Part shown: positions 1 to 4,924 of the stretch, one piece after another
Layout of the letters: every line of letters starts with the position of its first letter
How positions within the stretch are numbered: position 1 is the stretch's first letter
Assembly: GCA_947175225.1 (NCBI GenBank)
Contig: CAMWLX010000225.1
Location: 1-6,113 of the forward strand
Length of the DNA: 6,113 nucleotides
Direction: 5' to 3'
Source: an uncultured Porphyromonadaceae bacterium
Lineage (GTDB): Bacteria > Bacteroidota > Bacteroidia > Bacteroidales > Muribaculaceae
Notes under the pieces: generated by a model
The model's database searches: none
Told to the model about the DNA's origin: nothing
Seen by the model: only the letters and a program-made list of their open reading frames with translations
Translations under genes and position numbers: made by a program

Positions 1-31
1 AAGGTTACAGGTTTGAATCCTGTGCGAATCA
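1..31 (+). tRNA. 3' part of a class I tRNA gene (5' part outside window)
   Basis: The first bases read as a short variable loop (AGGTT), then a 5-bp T stem (ACAGG at 7-11 with CCTGT at 19-23) around a 7-base T loop (TTTGAAT), then a 3' acceptor strand GCGAATC (24-30) and a probable discriminator A at 31. No CCA is encoded, as is common in Bacteroidetes. The loop has T where C56 is nearly invariant. The anticodon lies outside the window, so the amino acid cannot be named. The integrase gene close downstream suggests this 3' end is an integration target rebuilt by the element. Confidence 0.6.
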
Positions 32-36
32 CATCA

Positions 37-60
37 AAAGGCTGACAGATGTCAGCCTTT
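37..60 (+). terminator. Hairpin terminator after the tRNA
   Basis: GGCTGAC (40-46) pairs perfectly with GTCAGCC (51-57) around the loop AGAT. A-rich sequence before and TTT after extend the stem by up to three A-T pairs. It starts six bases after the tRNA end, where a factor-independent terminator is expected. The T tract is short. Confidence 0.6.
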
Positions 61-152
61 AATGTTATATATCAATCACTTACAAATGTTTTAATTGACT
101 TTTTTGTGCCATATTTCAAATAGATTGTATAATATAATTGGCTTGTTTTGGC

Positions 153-160
153 TACATTTG
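153..160 (+). promoter_or_regulatory. Possible Bacteroidetes -7 box upstream of the integrase
   Basis: TACATTTG matches the Bacteroides -7 consensus TAnnTTTG. No well-spaced -33 TTTG is present; the nearest TTG triplets are too close (138-140) or too far (125-127). If used, the integrase mRNA would have a leader of about 215 nt covering the repeats at 172-229 and 334-361. Such an octamer arises easily by chance in AT-rich DNA. Confidence 0.22.
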
Positions 161-171
161 GGCATTATACG

Positions 172-229
172 TTACGTATCCGCTACTTTTGTCGTTACAT
201 CGTTATAAAAGTAAAGTGATGATACGTAA
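172..229. repeat. Nested inverted repeat upstream of the integrase
   Basis: TTACGTATC (172-180) is the exact reverse complement of GATACGTAA (221-229). Inside it, TACTTTT (184-190) is the reverse complement of AAAAGTA (207-213). The two pairs nest concentrically around about 16 bases. The stretch 61-382 has no convincing gene. This placement between a tRNA end and an integrase suits accessory-protein or integrase binding sites, or an RNA structure in the leader, but the function is inferred only. Confidence 0.5.
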
Positions 230-331
230 ATACAAAAATGTAATAGATGTAAAATATAGACATAAATGAGCATTCAAACAGATTTATCATTTATGATGGC
301 GTCTCTCGTTTGAATTCCGATACAGCATTTT

Positions 332-361
332 GTTACACGTTATGCTACACGTTGGTTACAC
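332..361 (+). repeat. Short direct repeats just before the integrase start
   Basis: TACACGTT occurs at 334-341 and again at 346-353, a 12-base period. GTTACAC occurs at 332-338 and 355-361. They end 21 bases before the integrase start codon. Short direct repeats near an integrase gene often are arm-type integrase sites or autoregulatory operators; this is inference from position. Confidence 0.4.
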
Positions 362-382
362 TTCAATTAATTAATATTCAAT

Positions 383-1594
383 ATGAAAGATCAATATCCT
401 ATAGTGAAAGTAATCCATCAAAGGAGGAAAAATGTAGGCGTTTCAAAGCCCTCAACTGTGGAAATAGAATTATCGTTTCAAGGAAAGAGAAAATGGATAT
501 CAACCGGTATCCGGGTATTCCCGAAAAATTGGAGTGATAAACTCCGGGTTTTTGGATTGCCGGATGCTTTCGATTCAAATATGAAAATTGAGTCTATGGA
601 GAAGACTATTATGAATCATATACGACAATTGATGATAGATGGTAAACCTTTCGACTGGAGTGGTCTAAACAGTGCTCTTGAAAACGCTCAGATGGAAGGA
701 TCTTTCTTGAGATTTGTTGAGAATAGAGTTCTGAGTAGAAAAGACATTAAGGAGTCTACAAGAAGAAATCATAAAAAAATAGTCATAGCCTTGAAGGAAT
801 TCAAAAGACTTGAAACTTTCAACGATATAAGCAGGATTAATATTATAAAGTTTGATGAATGGCTGAGGGGCAGAAAAGACTATACACAGTCTACAATTGC
901 TTCATATCATAGATACCTTAAGACCTATATTCATGATGCAATCAGGCAGGATCTTATAAAAGTTGATCCATATATTGGTTTTAGAGTGGATCAGGGTAAA
1001 CCCAGAAAGCGCAAGTTCCTTACACCGGAAGAGTTAGTAAGAATAGAGACTTGCAAAGTAGCAACCTTTTCTTTAGAGAAGGTTCGAGATATGTTCCTGT
1101 TTCAATGTTATACGGGGCTTGCCTATTCGGATCTAAAGAAGTTTGATTTTCAATTGGTACAACAACGAGGTAACCGTTATGTGCTCCATGACACACGGAA
1201 GAAGACCAACGAGGATTTCTATATTGTGTTGCTGCCTACGGCAATAAATATCCTGAAGAAATATAATTATCACTTACCGTTAATGACCAATGAACAATAT
1301 AACATGCGGTTAAAACTAATATCAGAGTCTGCAGGACTTGAAAAGAACCTGACATCCCACATGGGTCGCCATACATTTGCCACCATGAGTTTGAATTCAG
1401 GAATCAAGATAGAAGTTCTGGCTCAAATGATGGGACATGCAGATATACGGACCACTCAGATATATGCGAAGATGATCAATTGCACAGTAGAAGAAGCGTA
1501 TTCTGTCCTTGAAGCAAATGAGAAGATAAAGTTATTTGTAAATCAACTCAACTATTTTCTGTCTGTTTTGATTGCTTTACTAAAGTGCGTGTAA
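383..1594 (+). CDS. Tyrosine recombinase / phage-type integrase (403 aa)
   Basis: Site-specific recombinase expected to integrate and excise the element through a covalent 3'-phosphotyrosine intermediate. Layout is that of Bacteroidetes integrases: an arm-DNA-binding N-terminal domain (about 1-60, with GKRKWISTGIRVFPKNW at 34-50), a SAM-like core-binding domain (about 105-195) and a catalytic domain (about 210-385). Visible catalytic residues are a beta-hairpin lysine (K273 or K274 in TRKKT), H326 and R329 in SHMGRH, H352 in MGH and nucleophile Y361 in IYAKM. The first catalytic arginine, expected after TGL in box I, is Ala247 (CYTGLAYSDL). Loss of this arginine is known in Bacteroidetes integrases such as IntDOT, so activity is still plausible. 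No integron-integrase insert is apparent. There is no strong ribosome site, as is usual for the phylum. It points away from the tRNA end and converges on the minus-strand gene ending at 1639. Confidence 0.95.
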   Translation: MKDQYPIVKVIHQRRKNVGVSKPSTVEIELSFQGKRKWISTGIRVFPKNWSDKLRVFGLPDAFDSNMKIESMEKTIMNHIRQLMIDGKPFDWSGLNSALENAQMEGSFLRFVENRVLSRKDIKESTRRNHKKIVIALKEFKRLETFNDISRINIIKFDEWLRGRKDYTQSTIASYHRYLKTYIHDAIRQDLIKVDPYIGFRVDQGKPRKRKFLTPEELVRIETCKVATFSLEKVRDMFLFQCYTGLAYSDLKKFDFQLVQQRGNRYVLHDTRKKTNEDFYIVLLPTAINILKKYNYHLPLMTNEQYNMRLKLISESAGLEKNLTSHMGRHTFATMSLNSGIKIEVLAQMMGHADIRTTQIYAKMINCTVEEAYSVLEANEKIKLFVNQLNYFLSVLIALLKCV

Positions 1595-1638
1595 AAAAGA
1601 AACTTATCCTTTTATTGATAAATCTCTTAAAAGTTTGG

Positions 1639-1932
1639 TTATAATTCTTCAAATGTCCATCCGGACTGTTCGCTCCACATGATTCTGTATCGATCTACAG
1701 TGCCGTCTTCCCATTCTCCAAAGTCCTGAGTTCGGCACATGACGGTTCCGGAATGTCTCAGCCCCCAGAAGCGTTCAAACCAGGTGTTTTCTTTGAAAGC
1801 GAGTTCTTGGCATTCTATAATGTCTGCTATATCTGATATAGTGTCTATTTGTGTACTTCTTCCATAAGAAGCAGATGCTTCGCGCATTTCACGTATCAGA
1901 TGAGCTAATGTTAATTGTCGACTGTATTTCAT
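1639..1932 (-). CDS. Hypothetical protein (97 aa)
   Basis: I do not recognise a family. It is soluble-looking, with no signal peptide or membrane segment, a helical N-terminal half (about 1-48) and a Trp-rich C-terminal half (W52, W56, W74, W86, W92) that ends in acidic residues. Its start codon overlaps the stop of the upstream two-TM gene by four bases (ATGA, 1929-1932), so the two are probably translationally coupled and act together. It lies 44 bases from the converging integrase stop and is the last gene of its minus-strand unit. The overlap and a clean reading frame support it as real; its function is unknown. Confidence 0.7.
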   Translation of the reverse strand: MKYSRQLTLAHLIREMREASASYGRSTQIDTISDIADIIECQELAFKENTWFERFWGLRHSGTVMCRTQDFGEWEDGTVDRYRIMWSEQSGWTFEEL

Positions 1933-2168
1933 TTTTTCAATTTATATAAGGATGAATCAGTTTCTCGTTTACATTCATCTGAAGTGAGACCTTGAGTAAA
2001 ATGGCATATCAGGCTGCATACTATAGCGATGGCTGCTATGACGAATGTTGCTGCCCATGCGCCCTCTTCTTGAGTGTAGCAAGCAGCAATCATGAAGAAA
2101 TTGAGAGATACGAAGCTGGCGATTGCCATGTGTTTAAACCATTCGCGGTGTTTGATGAAGATGTTCAT
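1929..2168 (-). CDS. Small two-TM membrane protein (79 aa), unknown function
   Basis: Two hydrophobic segments (about 14-31, MAIASFVSLNFFMIAACY, and about 38-57, WAATFVIAAIAIVCSLICHF) are joined by a short acidic turn (TQEEGA). The N-terminus is basic and a charged tail of about 22 residues follows. This fits an inner-membrane hairpin, perhaps with both ends in the cytoplasm. I recognise no family. It overlaps the next gene by four bases, so a two-component membrane-plus-soluble pair is plausible (for example a toxin/immunity or sensor pair, without direct evidence). Its start codon is 40 bases from AGTTGAGT at the edge of hairpin module 1, with no clear promoter between them, so transcription may begin inside or upstream of that module. 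Confidence 0.65.
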   Translation of the reverse strand: MNIFIKHREWFKHMAIASFVSLNFFMIAACYTQEEGAWAATFVIAAIAIVCSLICHFTQGLTSDECKRETDSSLYKLKK

Positions 2169-2202
2169 AATATTTTTGTTTTGGATGTGAATGAATCTTT
2201 TT

Positions 2203-2436
2203 CCCTTAAGTTGAGTCGCGTCTGCGCTCGAAGGGAATATTTACGATGCAGTTCCCACAAATGGAGAAAAGGGGAAGTCAAGGCTAAGTCAGTGGAAGAT
2301 TCTTGGAATACCCATTTTTGCGAGCAAAAATGCGGAAGGCTGCCAAGAATCTTCCACCGACTTAGCCTTTACTTCCCCTTGTCCCATTTGTAACTTAGCG
2401 TCGTAAATATCCGTAGAGCGTAGACGTGGCTAATGG
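2203..2436. repeat. Hairpin H1 of module 1 (about 220 nt imperfect palindrome)
   Basis: From outside in: 2214-2229 pairs with 2416-2431 (16 pairs, three of them G-T); 2237-2249 with 2398-2410 (13 pairs, one T-G); 2257-2264 with 2384-2391 (8); 2269-2278 with 2371-2380 (10); a C-T mismatch (2279/2370); 2280-2290 with 2359-2369 (11); an A-C mismatch (2291/2358); 2292-2306 with 2343-2357 (15). The tip has unpaired AATACC (2307-2312), stem-loop CATTTTTG-CGAG-CAAAAATG (2313-2332) and unpaired CGGAAGGCTG (2333-2342). The outer arms and tip are nearly identical in module 2, whereas the middle stem is not. Confidence 0.92.
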
Positions 2437-2572
2437 AATCCATACAGTCATAAATTCTCCAAATTTCTTAATTATCAGAACGCTTTTACTCAACCTTGAT
2501 TATCCCATTTATTTCAAGAAATATTCAACACTATACCCACAATTACCAAAGAGTTTGGAACAATTAGGCATC

Positions 2573-2641
2573 AGAGTTTGTGACAGAGCGTAGGCAAATA
2601 TTGCGGCGTGCCGCTTTTGCCTACGCTCTGTCACAATCTCT
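2573..2641. repeat. Hairpin H2 of module 1
   Basis: A perfect 21-bp stem (2578-2598 with 2616-2636) is flanked by AGAG/CTCT (2573-2576 with 2638-2641). The tip holds a small stem-loop GCGG-CGTG-CCGC (2603-2614). The H2 of module 2 keeps this tip and the AGAGTTTG / CAATCTCT edges but has a different stem. Confidence 0.88.
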
Positions 2642-2682
2642 AATGAATTTGCTTCGCTCATAATTCACTCTCTGCAAAGAAT

Positions 2683-2724
2683 TGAAAAACTACACGATGT
2701 GTATGCACATGGTGTAGTTTTTCA
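2683..2724. repeat. Hairpin H3 of module 1
   Basis: A 13-bp perfect stem (TGAAAAACTACAC at 2683-2695 with 2712-2724), then a G-G mismatch (2696/2711), then five more pairs (ATGTG 2697-2701 with CACAT 2706-2710) around the loop TATG. The G-G mismatch recurs at the matching place in module 2. Confidence 0.85.
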
Positions 2725-2837
2725 TGGTATACGTCATCATGCATCTGTAGGCATCATTATTCGGACTTATCGTCATAATTTTCCAGCTGCTTTTGTAGAA
2801 AAGGATTTCTCTCTTTAGGAATAATTATCTTTCTGTC

Positions 2838-2884
2838 CGCGTTTTGTATCGGAGTCTCCCTAAGAAACTCCAATACAAAACGCG
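2838..2884. repeat. Hairpin H4 of module 1
   Basis: CGCGTTTTGTAT (2838-2849) pairs with 2873-2884 (12 bp). A C-A mismatch (2850/2872) is followed by GGAGT (2851-2855) with ACTCC (2867-2871) and an 11-base loop. It lies 41 bases past the stop of the SLOG gene on the minus strand, so it could also act as a transcription terminator, but no T tract follows it on that strand. Confidence 0.8.
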
Positions 2885-2925
2885 TAGCTATCTATTCTTT
2901 AATAAGATGATTCATTAGAAAGTAA

Positions 2926-3258
2926 TCAAATAATTTCAATAACCCTAACAGTAACTCCTTGTTTTATTGCGTAGTCGATCGTGAACTTCGTCCCACGACT
3001 ACTTCCATTCCAAAATGCGAGTAAGAAATCACTGTTATCTACAATCTGAATATTTCTCAAGATAGGTGCTTTCTTGCCGTATTTCTTATAGTTTGGAAGG
3101 AATTCCACAAGAGCAATGCCATTTTTCAATGCATAGTCCTTTGCGTATGAGTCAGCACCAATTGCTCCTCCACTTACTATAGCATCCGGAACAAAAGGGA
3201 GAAATGAAGCAATATTAATTGGAGGGCAGCTGCGGCTGCCTACAATTGCGAGTTTCAT
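2926..3258 (-). CDS. SLOG-superfamily (YspA/DUF2493-like) nucleotide-binding-fold protein (110 aa)
   Basis: A single small Rossmann-like domain. Visible motifs are an N-terminal strand with GSR (MKLAIVGSRS, 7-9), the glycine-rich loop SGGAIGADSYA (29-39), YGKKAPILRN (60-69) and FWNGSSRGT (82-90). Together these are the signature of the YspA branch of the SLOG fold, which also contains DprA and LOG. Members are predicted to bind or process nucleotide-derived ligands and are frequent in conflict and signalling operons. The length is normal for a single-domain member. It starts 12 bases after the phosphoribosyltransferase-like gene, so the two very likely share an mRNA and a pathway. Substrate is unknown. 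Confidence 0.85.
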   Translation of the reverse strand: MKLAIVGSRSCPPINIASFLPFVPDAIVSGGAIGADSYAKDYALKNGIALVEFLPNYKKYGKKAPILRNIQIVDNSDFLLAFWNGSSRGTKFTIDYAIKQGVTVRVIEII

Positions 3259-3270
3259 ATTATCAGGTAT

Positions 3271-3819
3271 TTAGTTAAACCAATTATGGGTTGCACTGAT
3301 AGCCAATAAAATTGGCTCAACATCAGCATAAGCCTTCAATGCTCTTCTTGCCTGTATGAAAGTTAAACCGGTATTGACTACATTATCAATAAGGAATACA
3401 TTACCCCTTGACAGTAAAGTGTCTTTGCAGTTTGCATTCTCTCTTACCTTCAATCCTAAATTCATTCTTTTCACTGATGATTGTGTTTTCTTTATGTCAT
3501 ATAGTTTTTCTCTTGTCTTTCCGGATAGAATGTCAATCACTTCGCAATCATGACGTATAATCTTGATGGTATTTGCAAGTTCTAATGTGTAGCATGCTTT
3601 ACCGGAAGACTGAGGAATCGGAATTAACACTGCATTAGGCACTATTAGTTTTGATAACAAAAGAGCAGCAATAGCAATTGCGGTCACATCGTTCTTTTTC
3701 ACGTCCTTGCTAAGTTTTCTTAGTGAATGTGGATAGACTTCTAAATTATGATACATCTCGCCATAAGAGCCTAAGACTTTTACGTCGGAGAACTTTAGGG
3801 TTTTATTTGATTGTTTCAT
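3271..3819 (-). CDS. Phosphoribosyltransferase-fold protein (182 aa)
   Basis: Type I phosphoribosyltransferase-like domain. The PRPP-binding signature is VFLIDNVVNTGLT (141-153), matching the usual hydrophobic-DD-TTG-T pattern with Asn in place of the second acid. An upstream loop LIPIPQSSGKA (65-75) resembles the first conserved loop of ComF/APRT-like enzymes. The N-terminal zinc ribbon of ComF is absent. The reading frame extends to a GTG at 3825, but ATG at 3819 is preferred because AGAGG (3825-3829) sits five bases before it. It lies 39 bases after lipoprotein B and 12 before the SLOG gene. A PRTase fold beside a SLOG protein suggests a nucleotide-metabolising effector or signalling pair, an inference from neighbourhood. 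Reaction and base specificity cannot be read from the sequence. Confidence 0.8.
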   Translation of the reverse strand: MKQSNKTLKFSDVKVLGSYGEMYHNLEVYPHSLRKLSKDVKKNDVTAIAIAALLLSKLIVPNAVLIPIPQSSGKACYTLELANTIKIIRHDCEVIDILSGKTREKLYDIKKTQSSVKRMNLGLKVRENANCKDTLLSRGNVFLIDNVVNTGLTFIQARRALKAYADVEPILLAISATHNWFN

Positions 3820-3858
3820 AGACACCTCTGATCATTTTATGGCATAATTGTTTCAATC

Positions 3859-4350
3859 TTATATATTACTTGATTGAATTGAATGGGCGGATGATGAGAA
3901 GGTCATTTGAAATTCCGGATTTGGGATGGTTGGATTCATAGGAACTGTATGACCCGCAACTATACAGTCCCCAGAAGTTATTCTACCATAGTCATCGGTT
4001 GTGATAGCAGCTTCAACTGGCCAATATACTGTGAAGGTCATGAGTCGGTCTTTGAGCCAATTATGGGAATTGTGAATGAAGACCAAATGCCCATTGCTGT
4101 CAATATAGGCTTCATCTTCAAAAACTTTAGAGTAATGCTGGCATTCTTGTCTATATCCCATAACTTTCATTGGATTTGTGGCGGTCAGGGCATCGGAAGA
4201 GATCTCGAATCCTTTAAGGTCAAGCAGGACTTCAAGATCGATGTGGGCGTTAGACTCATCCGGCTCTACGTCGGTACAGGATGAGAGAGACATGGATACG
4301 AAGAAGGAGAGGGCAGCAACAAAGCTGAAGAAAAAACGATTAGCTTTCAT
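3859..4350 (-). CDS. Lipoprotein B: short fimbrillin-like lipoprotein (163 aa)
   Basis: An N-terminal signal peptide (1-24) ends in the lipobox LSSC with the lipidated cysteine at C25, followed by acidic residues, so it is exported and membrane-anchored, probably on the surface. The mature part resembles the N-terminal half of Bacteroidales fimbrillin/Mfa-like proteins: a short strand-turn segment (AYIDSNGHLVF, 81-91) then TFTVYWPVEA (105-114), close to the fimbrillin pattern of a Trp-Pro followed by F-A-Y-x-P. Full fimbrillins are about twice this length, so this is a single-domain form. It is a paralogue of lipoprotein A on the other side of hairpin module 2 (both have C25, YWP and S(G/S)DCI). 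It is first in a three-gene run with the PRTase-fold and SLOG genes. Function unknown; fold assignment moderate. Confidence 0.8.
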   Translation of the reverse strand: MKANRFFFSFVAALSFFVSMSLSSCTDVEPDESNAHIDLEVLLDLKGFEISSDALTATNPMKVMGYRQECQHYSKVFEDEAYIDSNGHLVFIHNSHNWLKDRLMTFTVYWPVEAAITTDDYGRITSGDCIVAGHTVPMNPTIPNPEFQMTFSSSAHSIQSSNI

Positions 4351-4386
4351 AAGAAATCGAGATTAAAAGGTGAAACTTAACTTTTT

Positions 4387-4637
4387 CCCTTTAGTTGAGT
4401 CGCGTTCTGCGCTCGAAGGGAATATTTACGATGCAATGCCCACAAAAAGACTACAGAGAAGTCAAGGCTGAGGGGTTGGAAGCAATATTGGAATACCCAT
4501 TTTTTGAGAAGCAAAAAATGAGGAAGGCTGCCAATATTGACTCCGATCTCGAAAGGCGAAGCCGTGCCTTTACTTCTCTGTAGTCTTTTTGTAACTTAGC
4601 GTCGTAAATACCCACAGAGCCAGACGCGACTTAATGG
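4387..4637. repeat. Hairpin H1 of module 2
   Basis: 4398-4414 pairs with 4617-4631 (15 pairs, two single-base bulges); 4423-4434 with 4599-4610 (12 pairs, one T-G); 4442-4462 with 4572-4592, a perfect 21-bp stem unrelated in sequence to that of module 1; a C-T mismatch (4463/4571) as in module 1; AAGGC 4464-4468 with GCCTT 4566-4570; then an asymmetric internal region with a small GGC-GAA-GCC hairpin (4555-4563); CAATATTGG 4483-4491 with 4531-4539. The tip repeats module 1: AATACC (4492-4497), CATTTTTTG-AGAAG-CAAAAAATG (4498-4520), AGGAAGGCTG (4521-4530). Confidence 0.92.
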
Positions 4638-4706
4638 CACATCCACTATTATCAAATAGTAATTAAGAAAGAATCATCAATCAGTATTGAGAAGCCATAA
4701 ACAATC

Positions 4707-4775
4707 AGAGTTTGTGGCGGTCGGAATCAAAATACAGCGGTGTGCCGCTTTTTGCTTCCGTCCGACGCAATCTCT
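4707..4775. repeat. Hairpin H2 of module 2
   Basis: A 20-position stem (4712-4731 with 4751-4770) has 17 pairs, one of them T-G, and three mismatches. It is flanked by AGAG (4707-4710) and CTCT. The tip stem-loop GCGG-TGTG-CCGC (4737-4748) differs from that of module 1 by one loop base. Confidence 0.82.
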
Positions 4776-4810
4776 TTGTTGGGGACCAAGCAATCTTATT
4801 AAAGCACAAA

Positions 4811-4859
4811 TGGGAAGAATGACACGGAGTGCAAAGCATACTCGGTGTCATTCTTCCCA
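4811..4859. repeat. Hairpin H3 of module 2
   Basis: A perfect 15-bp stem (TGGGAAGAATGACAC at 4811-4825 with 4845-4859), a G-G mismatch (4826/4844), then GAGT (4827-4830) with ACTC (4840-4843) and a 9-base loop. Stem sequence is unlike module 1 apart from the terminal ACAC, but the mismatch is in the same place. Confidence 0.85.
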
Positions 4860-4924
4860 ACGATAATTCAACCAGCTTTCAGCAGCACAATCATCCATCT
4901 ACAGCAATCATCCAACTGCCAATT

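Larger units (their letters stand above)
2197..2884. other. Hairpin module 1: four-hairpin structured region without genes
   Basis: The roughly 750 bases between the two-TM gene and the SLOG gene hold no credible coding region. They hold hairpins H1 (2203-2436), H2 (2573-2641), H3 (2683-2724) and H4 (2838-2884). The same series occurs in module 2 (4381-4983) with different stem sequences, the same tips and similar spacing. Linkers share only short words, such as ATTATCA between H1 and H2 and CATCTGTAG/CATCTACAG between H3 and H4. It could be a structured RNA or a folded-DNA recombination site. The minus-strand genes on both sides sit about 40 bases from its ends. Confidence 0.85.

Noticed and set aside
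310..537. Open frame of 75 codons before the integrase
   Set aside because: It overlaps the integrase N-terminal domain in another frame, has no ATG start (it begins at TTG) and shows no family features.
383..1594. Integrase as a true integron integrase (intI)
   Set aside because: It has an N-terminal arm-binding domain of the Bacteroidetes phage/CTn type, lacks the box I arginine, and I see no integron-specific insert between boxes.
1595..1638. Shared terminator between the converging integrase and 97-aa genes
   Set aside because: Only a 5-bp TTATC/GATAA stem without a clear T tract is visible, which is too weak to call.
1992..2393. Plus-strand open frame of 133 codons
   Set aside because: It is antisense to the two-TM gene, Cys-rich in the membrane part, and runs through both arms of H1. 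The homologous H1 at 4387-4637 is read in a different frame past the tip, so no protein is conserved.
2203..2436. H1 as a MITE or insertion-sequence remnant
   Set aside because: Terminal arms are shared, but the inner arms differ between copies while staying complementary, no target-site duplication is evident, and three further hairpins accompany it each time. Simple transposon copies would share inner sequence.
3907..4284. Plus-strand open frame of 125 codons
   Set aside because: Entirely antisense to lipoprotein B, which has a clear signal peptide, lipobox and paralogue; this is its shadow.
4395..4583. Plus-strand open frame of 62 codons inside module 2
   Set aside because: It encodes the two arms of H1 and frame is not kept with module 1 (WNTHF against EYPFF at the tip), so structure and not coding is conserved.
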